A stretch of DNA of 64,000 nucleotides from Capitella teleta (lineage: Eukaryota > Annelida > Polychaeta > Capitellidae). Position 1 is the stretch's first letter; each line of letters begins with the position of its first letter. A program made the translations under genes and the position numbers. This document shows, in pieces, positions 34,901 to 48,029 of the stretch. The notes beneath the pieces were generated by a model, which saw nothing but the letters and a program-made list of their open reading frames with translations, was not told the origin of the DNA and made no database searches. Location of the stretch: the NCBI GenBank assembly GCA_000328365.1, contig KB300511.1, forward strand, positions 162,246 through 226,245, in the 5' to 3' direction.

Positions 34901-37900
34901 CAGATACAACCGATGAATCAATGCATCTGAAACTCAATTCTTTGTCAGATTTTTCCTCTTCCGCTAACTCATCATCGAGTTTCCTCAGCCACTCGTTGGC
35001 GTCAACTGACTCTCGCCCATCGGTTGTTGGTCACAGCGAACTTCGACCCCAAGGAGATGGGCAGGATGGTGACAACAGCTCAGCGTGGGTTATTTACCGC
35101 CTCTCTAATTTCATACTCGAGAGTTTTTTGTTTTTTTTCAACAGGGGATCTAGTTTTCTTCGCATGGACGAATATGGAGAGAGGACAGATGTTGATGAGA
35201 TCCAAACCCTGCAGTTCATGCAGTGGTCTATCCCGCAGTACTGCATGGCTGTCATGGATAAAATCCTACCCTGTCTCAAGAGTTCTCACGAGGAATTCAT
35301 TGTTCACGCTCTGCAGCTGCTCCACCAGGTCACGGTTCTGCTCAAAGAATCAGTCGACGTTCAACTCCTGTGGACAGATCAGAGCATTCCCGCTAGAGAG
35401 ATGGTCAGTTATGGCTGAAGATCTTTTGAATCGTTTATTGATGATCGTTTCTTAGGTTGAAAAGTTCATCGATTGCTTGGAGATGCTCGGTGATATCTTA
35501 TATCTTCATCACCATAGCAACCTAAACAGCAGTACCCCTAGTAATGATATCACTCGCCATCGTGTTTCTTTTGCGTCAATTGCTTCGTACGTTTGTGATC
35601 TGCTCAGCTGTGTCGTTCCGGAAGATCTTGTACGTTTTTTTATTTTATTCATTCATTGCAATTGAATAATTCTGATCATAAATTTATAAATGACCTTGCA
35701 TCTTACAGATTAGCAGCATCATTCCCAAAGAGTTCATTCCTGTGCTGAGCATGATGATTCAAGATGACAGTCTCTCCTACTCTTATCCCAGCATCAGAAG
35801 AACATGCTTGAAATTCCTTGCACAATTAGATCTTGACGCATTCAACTCCTTTAGCCACGCCTTGGAAATCTGCCAATCTCTCCGGTCAACATGTACTTTT
35901 CTGATGCAGCTTCAATCTACGGTGAGCCGCCTTATTCAAATTTCTTGCTCTTGGCACAGTTTGTCTATTCTCAGCCTGAGGAAAATTTAATGGAAATGGT
36001 TTCCTTGGCAACAGAATCTCTTCCCAGCGTTATGTACCATCTTTCTCCGGAATTCATATCAGGATGTTTGTTGTGCTGCTCACTGATGTGATTCGTTGAA
36101 TTTAGAATTTATGTTATGTCATCTGTATATTTGCTTTACCAGTTGCAAGAGGCAGAGTGCTAACCCTAACACAATGCAGGACAGCAAGCGTCTCGTCCTC
36201 ACTCTCCTCTCTCACCCTGTGGAAAGCATCCGCACACAAGCGTATGAGAAAGCTGAACAGATTGTTAAGGTATTAATTTTGTGCGCATTTGAGTCACCAA
36301 ACGAACATTGTTGATTGGCAGGAAGCCCTTGGCGTGGAACACGTCACTGAACCAACTTCTTCTGCCGCTTCTGCAATCGCTTTCCTCGTAGATCGCAAAA
36401 TGCTTTATCAGATCATCACGTTTGGCATGAACGACTCTGAGCCCAAAGTGAGAGGCAGAACTTTAAATTAAACCCAACTGAAAACGATGTGTTTAACAAG
36501 GTGGTCAGTCTGTCTTCCTCCATTCTGGTGCATCTACTGCAGAGTGAACTTCTCCTGCCAAGCTCCCTGTGGAAGCAATTTCTTCAATCAATTATTCCAC
36601 TTATGGCAGCTCTGCAGGTGAGTTCTTTACTTGAGCCGTGGCTTGTTTCAATTGTCGGTCCAACAGTCGCATTGCAACAAGGAATCCACGTTAGGTGGAA
36701 TTATTTTGAGTCTTGCGTCAACGGAGGGTAGGTCAGAGCTTCCCGGGGTCTTACCTTTCATTGAGCGTTTCCGTGGCGCCTTGCGGTTGCTGTTGAGTGC
36801 TGATAAGAGGTGAGTCAAATGCAATCTGATTCAGTTCATATCAGATGCTTCTTTAATTCAGGTTGAGAGCTGATGGTTTGGGTCGCTTGGCTTACTTTCT
36901 TGCCCATGAAGAAGACAGCTTACACAAGGTCCCCCTCTTCTCTGAAATGGACTTGACCAACCTGTCCGCCCTATTCGTAATGGAAACTCCCAGATCTCTG
37001 ATTGATGATGATTTATCTCCTTCCGTGTTCAATGTAATTTAAATTCTGATCCCTTGATTAAATATTCAGATTTTCTTTTTTCAAAGGCGGAGGGTCTGCA
37101 AAAAGTCCTCGCTATATTTTCTTCGAAAACGCTTGATGCCTCCGTGCGCAAATCAGCCTCTGAGCAGTTGGCCATCATGCTGCAAGGTTAGGTCAACGTC
37201 TCCTGCAACACACATGATTAAAAGCCAACCTCATTCAGATCCTAGGTTACATGCGTTGTTTGTGCAGTCCGGAGGGTTAGCTCAAATTCAGTCGTACATG
37301 AAGTTGGCTGTGATGAAAAATGATCCTGATGAAGAGCCTAGGGTATTAGAGTTAACCTGAATTAACCTGAATGAACCTTTTATTTATCAGGATGCCTACA
37401 GGATGCTTCTGCCTACCATGACTAAAATGCTGCGTTGCCTCGTCCAAGCAGACTTCTCCTTACGGCACAAGTTAGCGCATGAAGCCAGCACTTATTTCAC
37501 CATCCTCAGAGGTTAGGGCTAATGATTTGCATAATGCATGCAAATTTATGCAAATAATGCAGGAGTTCTACTTCATGCGACTGACTGGGAAGCAAGGAAG
37601 GAGAGTGCTGAACTCATGACCTTCCTGCTCTTTGATGAACTCTCCTCAGTGGACACCTGGTGAGTCACGGCTGGCCTTTGATCTCCACTGACTTCTTTTT
37701 TCCTATCTAGGTCATTTGATGAGCGACCAAAATGCACAACGTTCAGTCTGCCCCAGTACATCATCCAAAAGTATGCCTCCCTTAACTCTCACCCATCGTT
37801 GGAGACACTCTATGTTTGCAGGTACCGCCTTCCCTTTAAGCCCCAGGGGGTCATCAAGTGTAGTCCCCACGCTCCCATCCTACCCCCTGAACCGGACCCT

Positions 37901-40900
37901 CTCAAGGAAGGAGATTTAGCAGAGATGCTGCGTTTAACATGGAACATTTCATGGCACAGTGGAATTGAATGCGCCATCAGGGATGGAGGAGACAGTCTCA
38001 GCCATGAAGCTCAACTGTGAGTCATCATTTTGTCTGTTCTTTCTCTCAAGTATAACATTTCCAGGTTCAGCTCACGCTTACAGTTGACCTCTGTTGACCT
38101 CTCTGTGCTGGAAGTGTCGTATTTGGATCATGGAGTCCAGAAATGCATTCACGGCATCCAGAACGCAACTTCGCATCACGCCGTCAGTGAGGCGCTCTGT
38201 ACCCTAAAAAGCCAGCTGCTCATCGGTGGACCCTCAAACAGAGCTGCTGCCATGGAAACACTTCAGAAATTTCCTTGGAGGAGCGCTCTGGAAAGGTTTG
38301 TGATACAGATTCAGTTATGCCTAAAGTTCTGCTCAGGTTTTTGCAAGTTGCACCTTCATCGACTGACGATGAACAGCTGTTGGCAGACGTTCTCTCAGTC
38401 TTCTCAATGATTGTTTCGAGCGATGTTCCTGAGGAAGTTCTTAATTGGATGGGAACGATGGCTCACTTGCAGAATGGGGCTTTCCTTAATCTGCTCATGC
38501 GATCAGAAAACACGCAAGATTTGCCCGAAGCAACGCTTCATGTGCGGAGAATGCTCAATCGTCAGCTGTTGAAGTTCATTCAGTGCTATGTCGCCAAGTG
38601 TCCTTTTAGTTTGAGTGACAGGTTGGCATTGATCAATTCAATGTTTATTTGGTTTTATTCAAATTTCTTTCTCAGTCGTTCTTTACAAAGAGTTCGAGGA
38701 GAGCTGGCAAATGGCGTGTTGTCTCGAATTCACCGGCCGGGAACGGTTCAATCGTACAACCTCCCCTCGCTGGAAGCCACCCTGACCTGTCTCATGCACA
38801 TCACCGCTAGGTTCTCTATTAATAAATTATTCAATCTGCTAATTCAATAACTTACAGGACTGGTTGGAGTGTTGCCAGTGTTGAATCCGATAGCTTGAAT
38901 CTGTGTCAGCAGATGCTACAGTGTCTACTGGAGGTAGCCGCTCAATTTTCATTTATTTACAATGAATAAAATTACTGTTGAATATATCAGGTTGTCTCCG
39001 CATTCCATATTGGTCGTGGGGGCATGTCTATGTCCTTCATGGGCAGAGGAGTCACACGTTCTTCCACTCTGTGCTTGCGACACTTGGCTCTGGAAATGCA
39101 CTCTCAGCTTCATAGCAAAGTTGGTTATTGCCTTCATGAGAGAGTCAAAATTGCAATTTGTTTCATTAGGATTGGCCGCGTAATTGGTTGCACTCGCGGG
39201 AAGCCACTCCCAACAGCGTGGGGGAATCAGGCTTCCATTGGCTGATACCACTCTGGACGTACAGAGACACAGAGGTTTATAGCCTGTATTATTATATTCA
39301 TATTTCTTCTAAATATTATTTTCATTAGGTCCGAGCTGCCGGGTTTGGCATTGCTACAGCGTTAGCATCGACAGAGTCTGGACGTATCACCTTGGCAACG
39401 CAATGTCAACATATCCCAGGAGGCATCTGGGGTGCCGCGTTCAGCTTGCTTCTGGATCAGTCAGAGTGCAGCTTAGTTCGAGAACAGGTGCGAAAAAATT
39501 TCTCTCATTTCTTGGAAGTGCGTCTTTTTTAACCTCAGGCCGCGCATCTGCTTGTTAACTTGACGTCAAAACCACTTCCCACTGAGGCGACGGACTCAGC
39601 TGCCAATGTCTGGCAGGGACCCATTGTACAGAACGAAGACAACCTGGTACTGCGTCAGTATCTTCTTCACAACATGCTAACAAGCGGCACTCTTTGCAGA
39701 CGTCGCTTGTGGGACTACCGGCGTTGCAAGCGCTGCTACAATTCAGCCAGTTCTTCCCTGAGATGGTCACTGTTCTCGCTCAATACTACTCGCAACCGGC
39801 CATTCATCCGGTCAGCATTGCTGGCCAATCATCTTTCACGACTCCAACTGAATCACAACTCACAATGACCACCAACGGTAAGCCCTCTTTACCTCCCTCC
39901 TCCTGTCATTCAAATTGTTTTTCGTCTTGAACAGACTCCGCATCTCACTCAACCGACCGTCCATCACAGGTTGGAGGTGTTCAAATCGATGAGCGTTCAA
40001 TTAATTTTCAAAATATTCAGATCATGACCTCAACCCCTCAGCATCACATCTTGCAGTCAGCTGACACCAACGCCAGCCAATCAGCAAGCAGTACTGTTCC
40101 AGATGCAAGCGGTGTGCAGGCCAGTCAACCCAGCAGTCCTCTGTCTGCTAAAGGTTTGAAAAAATATGTATTAATTTTTCTATTGCTACTGAATGGTACT
40201 CATCAGCGGCTGTTTCCCACGGCAACGCTGCTTCTGAGAGTCATGACAGTCACGGTCCGGAGTACCCCAGTGTGGCCACGCCCTGCCTGATAGCTGCTGT
40301 GGCCAAACTGCTGTCCAATCTGATAGCAATGTCTCCAAAGGATATGATCGCCAGCATCCAGGAAGTGGGCCTGCACTCAGCGTTTATCAAGTGAGACTTT
40401 CATTTAATCCTTCCCCTTGATCTTATCTCATCTTATCTTATCTCTTAGTCTGCTGGATGCTGGCCTGTTGGAAGCGTACTGCACTGAACTCAAAAGCACA
40501 GAATACAAGAAGCAGTTTCTCATAGCCTTTGGTGACCTCTTGCGTTGCCATGCCAACGCCCTTGACCTTGTGACCCAGTTGGTAGTCCTTGACCCCGCCA
40601 TCAGGGGTCAGTTGTTGCAGGAAACCAACACTTGGAAGCAGATTGTCAAACTGCTCGGCATCTCATACACAGGTGCGTTCTTGCAAGGAGTAATCTCTTC
40701 ATTCAGAATTCACTACTCCACACAGATGACTCAGACAGCGCTAAGCTCTGTGAGGATCTCTGGGAGCGAACGCTGTCCTTGTTTGCAGCACTGCTTCAGG
40801 CCGACAGCTCCAGCACCATCGAAACTCTGGGGTCAATATTCGTGAAGCAATGGCCAATGATCATGGGTATGGCAAATGCCCTTCAGTCTGCTTTTGACCT

Positions 40901-42802
40901 CATTTTGACCCTAAAGGTCGTGTTGTGACCCTTCTGCAGGATGAGAAAGAGACAGAGCCGCGCCTCATGTTCTCCTGCCATATCTTCGTCTCTCTTCTGT
41001 TTTCGGAGGAAGGCCGTCTTATCTCAAAGATTGGAAACGAACGCAAGGCTGGCTTATATCTGGTGTCAGACCATTTGGATAAAACTAAAAGTAATTTAAA
41101 CCAATTTTCTTCTTTTAATCCTGTTTTAAGTTTCTTCCCTCGTAGATCAAGGAATGAACGGTGCAAACGGAGGAATTCTGTGCGGTGTCTTAATCAAAAA
41201 TTTTCACGTGCTGCTCATGAAACCGATGGAGAGGTTCTTTGCTTCCAAGTCGGCCTGTGTCGGTGCGCTCAAAGCGCTTCTGGCTGTCAGCACAGCTGCT
41301 AAAACTGTGGCTTTGGAAGGTTTGCTGGTGGGGGGGAATGTTTGACGTTTCACCGAGAGGTTTATTCCATAGCGGGATTTATTGAGACGCTCTGTGAACA
41401 TATTCGGCATTTGCATTCACAGATGAATCTTCAGGCTCTGGATTTCGCTAAACCGCCTGCTAACAAAAAGAGGGTGAGTCTTCACTGAATCATCTTTTAA
41501 CTCAATCATCTTTTGACTCAATCATTCTTGACTCAATGATATCATGATTTAATCGTCAGAATCCTCTCATGATTGAAATGCACCAGATCATTGACGTCTT
41601 GAGAAACTTCATGTTTGAAAACCTCGAAGTTAAGGTGAGAAAGAAATGAATGAAAAACCTGAGACCGCTCTCTCTGATTTCATAGATGGCTGCGTATGAA
41701 TACGGATTAGGCAACATGGTGCACAAGATTTGGGCCTGGTGTCAAATGGACTCAGCTCTTATGCTATCGGTTCTTGCTTTGCTCGCAACATTTGCATCTC
41801 GCTGTCCTCAAGGTGAAAGGAAGGAACATTATGGAGACGAAATTTGAATATCTTTGCTTTTAGCTTGCTCTTCTTTGGCTGTGACATCTCCTCACGACAA
41901 TATTGACAAACCAGGGTTAAAAGGACAGTACAGCAACTCCTCTTTGGTGCACTGCCTCATGAAAGTGGCTCAAAAGGAGGCCAGTAACCATGGAAACGCA
42001 ACATTGCTTCGCAAAGCCTTCTCTGTGCTCTCGACGCTGGCACTTTCCCAAGAGTGTAGCGGAATTCTCTGGAAGGTCCGTATGAAATATTTTATTAATT
42101 ATTATCTTCCATTGATTGATGTTATTTTTCCAGAGTAATTTTCTGCACGAGTTTTCCGCTTTGGCTCCTAAGAAATCCAGGAAAAGCAAGAATCAGCAGA
42201 TTGTGGAAAATCTTTGGTTGGAATTAATGGTGAATCTGTCATTCAGCACTGAGGGCCAAAACCTCATCATGAAAATTAATGGTAATTGATAAAATAAAGT
42301 TATTTTGGAATCTGAATCTTTTATTCACAGATTCCGTGGATCTCCTTGTGGAGTTTGGTCTTTTAGGTCACGACGGCAAACAGAAGAACTGCGTTCTAAT
42401 AATCCGTAATCTCTGCTTCCACACAACAAATAAAACCAAACTGCTTGCAAACGGTACGCCTCACTTCTGACTGCATCCCCTTTTGATCTTATGCTTTGCA
42501 GACAAAGTTCTTCCTTTCCTTCTTCGCTGTCTTGAAGCGGGAGGTTCGGACGTAAAGAGCATTTCCTGCTCTGCTCTGCTAGCGCTCGTCTACAACAGTC
42601 AGAAGGTTTGTGCTTGACTATTCACTCTATTTGCATTTATTTTTTTTATTTTTTTTTTCAGGCGAAAGGCGTCTTGAAGAATGCGCATGTGATGAGAAAG
42701 TTGGAAGAGGCACACAAACATTTGACGTCGCTGGCTGAGATGGATTGGGCGCAGGTGTCAGCTGCGAATCTTCAATCGGTCACTTATCTCCTCAAGGCGT
42801 AA
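31994..42802 (+). CDS. RTTN: Rotatin, centriole/ciliary basal-body protein, complete, many small exons
   Basis: Rotatin is a very large armadillo-repeat protein needed for building full-length centrioles, ciliogenesis and left-right axis specification. Exon 1 (31994-32030) ends in KLG and joins in phase to 33697, giving [18 protein letters not shown], then [13 protein letters not shown] and LLEWFN, which is the conserved rotatin N-terminus. The next exon continues [16 protein letters not shown] and [10 protein letters not shown] as in vertebrates. More than 30 exons with 40-100 bp introns follow, coding alternating helices. The last exons give [31 protein letters not shown] and [10 protein letters not shown], matching the vertebrate C-terminus; stop TAA at 42800-42802, AATAAA at 42841. 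The estimated product is about 2,000 residues, close to human (2,226). Intron 1 (32031-33696) is far longer than the others because it holds a 694-bp TTAA element. Confidence 0.93.
32908..33601. mobile_element. TTAA-target non-autonomous element (MITE), complete copy in rotatin intron 1
   Basis: 694 bp flanked by exact TTAA (32904-32907 and 33602-33605). Ends are inverted: AGGGAGGGAGAACTG on the left and, reversed, AGGGATGGGGAACTG on the right. It is the inverse of copy A at 1-577. No ORF is conserved between copies. The TTAA duplication fits piggyBac or Kolobok mobilisation. Confidence 0.88.
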
Positions 42803-44755
42803 TTTATTTTGTGTGTTATTAAATATATCTTTTTGATTGTAATAAATTTTCAATTTCATTCATATATTGTACCAATATGTATGTTTTTTAAGAGGCACAA
42901 TAACTGCACATATCGTCCGAATGATTTTGATTATTGTTTCTGTTATCATATTTTTTGGGTCAATATACAAAATGTGTCTAATTCCATTCTTATGTTGGAC
43001 ATTACAGCATAAATCACGGAGACACTTAAGATGCCGAGTGTTTCCGCCTGAATAGAGGGGTACATTTAATTTTCTTGAGTTTGTCATCCAAACATTTGTT
43101 TCTCAAGTGGAACAGAATCAAGTGTGAGAATATTTTGAGTTGAAGAAATTTACTAATTATTATGACGTCATCTGAAGCTGATTCATAATGCACTCATTGA
43201 TTTTAAATTACAGCATCACATTCTGGGCACTGCAACTAATTAAGACACGATGCACTAGCCAAAGACTCAGAGATTCTGACTAGGATTAATATACAATGCG
43301 CCGTAGACGAAAGAGGAGTTCAACTCTCTTTTAAATTCTTTTTGTTGCGACTAATGTTAACACTTCAGATGTTTAGCACTTAATCCTCATTTCTGATGCT
43401 CATAATCATAGTCATATACATTGTAACTAGCTATACATACAACTATATATATAACTATATGCTAAAGATCTTTATATACTAATATAGGGTGCTAATCATA
43501 ACGTATGTTGAACTGATTTGCATATCCGCGTTTGGGTTGCCATAATGGCTGACCTAAATATCTCGTAAAAAATATACAGTAATACTTGCTTTCGAAAATT
43601 GCTTGATCAATTAATTTATGGTATAAATGATGTATTTGATAATTTAGATTATCATTATGATGCATTTAAGGTATCAAAAACTTCTCTGCCCATGATCGCG
43701 CGATATTATGAGCGATAATAGGGATATCTTTTTCGCTCTAACTCTAAGACTAAGTTTATTTCGCTGTTTCGTCGGACCCCTTTCACAGCGTTTACAGTTC
43801 TAACTTCTATCATATAGTTCTATGTAAGTATGTACCTATCTCACTTCTACTGTTTACTTGTGATCACTTCACCCTAGCTCCCCAAGGCGTAGTGTAAGAA
43901 CTGCTCCGCTACCCTTGGGAGTTGGGGAGCTAATAGCTCCCCAAGGGTAGCGGAGTAGTTCCCACACACCTGTTCATGCAGTAGCGGTGTGTGTGCACTA
44001 CGCTACGGCTTGGGGAGCTAGGGAGCTAACTACAGTCTACACCTGACCCGTTCGCTTTCACTTATTTAATTAGTTATTTGCATTGCAAGGTAAATGTAAT
44101 GTATAGTAGCTGAGAAAAATGTTCAATTATCAGCAATATTGGTCAAATATCCGTTTGCATAAATCATTAAATGCACTACAATTACAGGCACATATCGGAT
44201 AATCATATCAGTTACACTTGTGGAATTAAAGGGGAGTCACTGACTACCCTTGATATAACATATATAGACAGTATCTGCATTGATTTTGGTCCACATCTGC
44301 TCGCTTACTGGTAAGACAGTTGTGGGCTTAACTTCCCTTGATATCATTATATATTGTCTAGAAGGCTGCATAGGCATTTCATGTAACCAGACCCCACTGA
44401 TAAGACTCCCTGTGGTCACAGGCAGCGTGCGTTATTCTCTGCGATGTCAGTCTCCTTCACTTCACCGCAATTGCAATTAGAGATAACAATTCATTTTACT
44501 GCTTGCTTGATTGTTTATTTAGCCTTTTGTTTGAGACAAAGATGAAAGCAATTTGAAATTAGCAGCTCCCGCGATTCACGGCATTTCTGCTTTGATATCG
44601 AATTGGTGTAAAATGACAGTTAAATGATAAGCGACGCAAGGTGAGTGAGGGATCGACTCGCAAACAGTCAACAATGGCTTTATGAGCGGATACTATAGAA
44701 TTTTCCTATTGTAAGTTTGTAATTATTACTAATAGACTGGTAATAGCAGGAATAA
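42803..44755. other. Intergenic region between rotatin and the WWOX-side LINE
   Basis: It holds the rotatin polyadenylation signal (42841), AT-rich DNA and the compound Mutator-like insertion at 43875-44020. I searched by eye for a WW-domain exon (paired Trp with an aromatic YY/FF pair) and saw none. Confidence 0.5.
43875..44020. mobile_element. Two abutting Mutator-like MITE units
   Basis: Unit 1 (43875-43932) and unit 2 (43934-44020) each start TAGCTCCCCAAG and end GGGGAGCTA. Unit 2 is 87 bp and consists of the right end of the 809-bp element joined to the reversed left end, including its inner CTGTTCATGCAGTAGC segment. It is therefore a deletion derivative reduced to the two ends. The arrangement looks like one unit inserted next to, or inside, another. 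A clean target duplication was not found for the pair. Confidence 0.75.
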
Positions 44756-45505
44756 CCTCTGCTCAGGGGACTGGATATACAGTTCATATACGGTTAAGCA
44801 GGGAGGCGTTTTGTCCCCGTTGTTGTTCTGTGTTTATGTCGATGAATTATTAGGCAGACTTCAATCAATTGGTGTTTGTTGCCACGTTGGTGATCAGTTT
44901 GTAGGAGCATTTGGATATGCCGACGATTTAACCCTTCTGGCGCCGTCAATCTTCGCTGCCGAGTCCATGCTGTTGGTCTGTGAGGTCTTTTCTGAGGAGT
45001 ATAATGTCCTATTCAATGCCAGTAAGAGCGCCCATCTAGTATTTCATAACGCTCCGAACGATCCCCTGGCTGCTGGTAGCTTGAAATTGAATGGCATTAT
45101 GATTCCCATAGTTGAGGACGCTTCTCTGTTGGGCACTTGCTTCGGTCCCAGGCAAGTTGGTAATAATTTTTCAAAAGCAATTGGCGACATGTACTATCGA
45201 ACTAATCTGCTTCTGGCTAGGTTCCATACTTGCAGCAGTTCCACCCTGTCCTTTCTCTTCCGCTCGTACTGTACAAGTTTCTACGGCTCGCCTCTCTGGC
45301 CCCTGGATGATGCATCGTTAGGCAGGTTGAGCATAGCTTGGAGAAGGTCCCTCAAACGCGTGTGGCGAGTGAGCCCTCTCACACATTCTGTCCTGATTCC
45401 CCTTATAAATAACTGTGCACCGCTCAAGATTCAATTCCTGTTACGTTTCTGCACATTCATCAAAAGTTGTATGATTAGTACCAACCCCATCCTGACCCTC
45501 CCACC
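44755..45505 (+). mobile_element. LINE reverse-transcriptase fragment
   Basis: The frame shows QGGVLSPLLFCVYVDELL, a FGYADDLTLLAPS catalytic box with YADD intact, EEYNVLFNASKS, and a downstream segment typical of non-LTR elements (SYCTSFYGSPLW). The 5' half of the RT is absent. The right end runs into the assembly gap at 45506. This is a different LINE family from the one at 23776-29640. Confidence 0.85.
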
Positions 45506-45555
45506 NNNNNNNNNNNNNNNNNNNNNNNNNNNNNNNNNNNNNNNNNNNNNNNNNN
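45506..45555. other. Assembly gap (50 N)
   Basis: Exactly 50 N, a size often used for gaps of unknown length, between the LINE fragment and the first visible WWOX exon. Confidence 1.
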
Positions 45556-46767
45556 ACTGCAATGCAGGTTCTCCTGGGCAGGGATTTAAGCGACCAGTTT
45601 GCTGTCGTCACTGGCGCTAACTCTGGGATTGGTAGGTCAGAGTTTTCACTCTCATTTAGCAAACAAGTGCATATATATCATCTCAGGTTATGAGACGGCG
45701 CGTTCACTGGCTTTGCACGGAGCACATGTCGTTCTTGCTTGCCGCGATTCCCACAAAGCTGCCGCAGCACTCCAAAAAATTCGCCAGGAACGTCCTTCAG
45801 CCAAGGTCACCAATCTTCACCTTGACCTGAATTGTTTGGCATCTGTCAAAAATTTCGCAAATGCTTACATCGGTCACAACTGGTAATTGGTCTCTCTTCT
45901 GGCCAGAACACCTTTTTAATGTTTCTCCGCTTTGCAGGCCTTTGCATCTCCTTATCCTGAACGCAGGAGTCTTTGGTTTACCATACTCACAGACTGAGGA
46001 TGGTTTTGAAACCACATTCCAAACCAATCATCTTGGACATTTTTATTTAACACAATTATTAATGGGAACTCTGAAGAAATCCGCTCCCGGGCGAGTCATA
46101 TCAGTTTCCGCTGAATCACACAGGTAGCATTTCAAAATTTGTATAAACTTTCAATGAACATCCCTTTTTCACAGATTCACAGATTTGTCACAATCAACGA
46201 TATGTGAAACATTGCTCTCTCCCCCTGAGGATGGCTATCGTGCCATCTATTCCTACAACCAATCAAAACTCTGCAACATCCTGATGAGCCAAGAACTCCA
46301 TCGTAGATTATCTTCCTGTGGCGTCATGTGCCATGCTGTTCACCCTGGAAATGTGGTTAGCACAGGATTGCCACGCCATTCATGGTTTTATCGGATCATT
46401 TTCACGGCCGTGAGGCCATTTGCTAAAAGCCAGGTATTTTCACCTCTCAGCTTTTGATTTTTAATAGTGATAAATGATAGAGCTAGAGTTACCTAAAAAA
46501 TAAGTGGCCATAATATTATGGCAAGAGTTGACATCCATACTTTCTTGCCTGCTGAAATGAATTTAATATTTCTCTTAGCAACAAGCAGCAGCCACCAGTG
46601 TCTTTTGTGCAACTGCTCAGGAACTTGAGAACTTCAGTGGATATTACTTCAACAACTGTTTCCAATGCCAGCCAAGTGGGACAAGTCTGAGTACTGAGCT
46701 GGCATCACGTCTATGGGAGCTAAGCGAACGGATGGTCAACAAGGCACGTACCCTGCAGCAAATATGA
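45556..46767 (+). CDS. WWOX: WW domain-containing oxidoreductase, SDR part, 5' partial
   Basis: Visible exons are 45556-45631, 45687-45882, 45938-46123, 46175-46433 and 46579-46767, with intact phase. The product is a short-chain dehydrogenase: TGANSGIG cofactor loop, ARSLALHGAHVVLACRD, LILNAGVFGLP, FETTFQTNHLGHFYL, SAESHRFTD, the catalytic YNQSK, LCNILMSQELHRRLS, HAVHPGNVVSTG and GYYFNNC. The segment TAMQVLLGRDLSDQ before the cofactor loop aligns with the WWOX linker between its WW domains and SDR (human TAMEILQGRDFTG), which separates it from retinol dehydrogenases. The two N-terminal WW domains are not in the window. They may lie in the gap at 45506-45555 or be absent. AATAAA at 46777-46782 follows the stop. 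Confidence 0.88.
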
Positions 46768-47990
46768 ATTTTATACAATAAATATATGAATTCAGAGTTA
46801 TATCTTGTGTTCGTATTTAGCTTTTGAACTTCTATAGTGATGAAGCAACTGCAAATTCTGCAATGCATTTGTATTGTACATTGTTTCAGTTAGCTCATCA
46901 CATTAGAAGTTCCACCAAAGCAAAATGCATCAATCACACAGGTTGAATGAGCTCAATTCATACAGACTACAGTTTACATGGTTAAGTAACAGATAGAATA
47001 CGTTCATCAGCATCCCCACAATATGTGAGCTCAGAAGCCCTTGGCATATATAAGCACACTTCCTTATGGATTCCTTATTGATTGGGAAGTGCGTTTTAAT
47101 AAGAAAGATCCGCATAGCTATGAGAACTGGTTATGCGCGCATAAGTCCGAAAACGAAACTAGTGCGTTATGATTACGTCGACATCGCATTCGGCTTACCA
47201 TTATCCAGCACATGATCTCCTTTCGCGCCGTTTTATCATCCTTGTCTACACGTGTTTGACCGTGTTGGGGAGTATAGGAAAGATTGGGAAGGAGCGAAAG
47301 AGGAGAAAGATAGAGGGCAAGGCCCTGGTCTGACGTTTGCGAGAGAGTGAAAGTGTTGGTTCTCTTACTATGATTTGTTACTTTAGGTTTGTTTATGAGT
47401 TATCTAGTCAGTAGCTCTCCAAGGGTAGCGGAGCAGTTCCTACATTTATTCACTACGCTACGGCTTGGGGAGCTATCTAGTCAGTAGCAAGGTAGTGCTG
47501 ATGCTTTTGGTTGGTTGGTCTATTGATGTAATATTTATATTGTAGACTGTGGTGTAGTGTTTTTTATGTTACTTTACAACTTGCTCCTACATCCGTCATT
47601 TTGCGTGGAGGGCTACCAGTAACCAGGGGCATGACTTGAGTAGAGCAACGACTGAACGAGTATCTTCTGAGGTGATTTCCGAGATTCCTTTACAATTAAT
47701 TTCCAAAGTTTCGATGTAATTGAGTTACCCGCGTAAATGGATTTAGGTGCAAGTTCAGAAACACAGCAATTGAGCAAACTGAAAAAAATCTACTTCCATA
47801 GATATAAGATAGCTCAGATAGCAATTATAAAAACAATACCATAAACACAACAGAGACTTGTACAAATGATAACTTCCTATAATACTTATACTGAATGTAA
47901 AATATTTGGATTGAATAGGCTGAGAGCTGCTGATGACAGTAATCGGCTGATAGCGGCTGGCTGGCGGCACCAACCGGCAGCGGCTGGCTA
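46768..47990. other. Intergenic region with a 64-bp Mutator-like MITE
   Basis: No gene recognised apart from the small element at 47412-47475. Simple motif-rich DNA (GGCTGGCTGGCGG-type) lies near 47940-48000. Confidence 0.5.
47412..47475. mobile_element. Mutator-like MITE, 64-bp copy with exact 9-bp TSD
   Basis: It starts TAGCTCTCCAAGGGTAGCGG and ends ACGGCTTGGGGAGCTA. Exact direct repeats TCTAGTCAG flank it (47403-47411, 47476-47484). It is the shortest member of the family and the best evidence for a 9-bp duplication. Confidence 0.85.
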
Positions 47991-48029
47991 AATGTCCAAT
48001 CGGCGGTGGCTCCGGGGTCTACAACTCAG

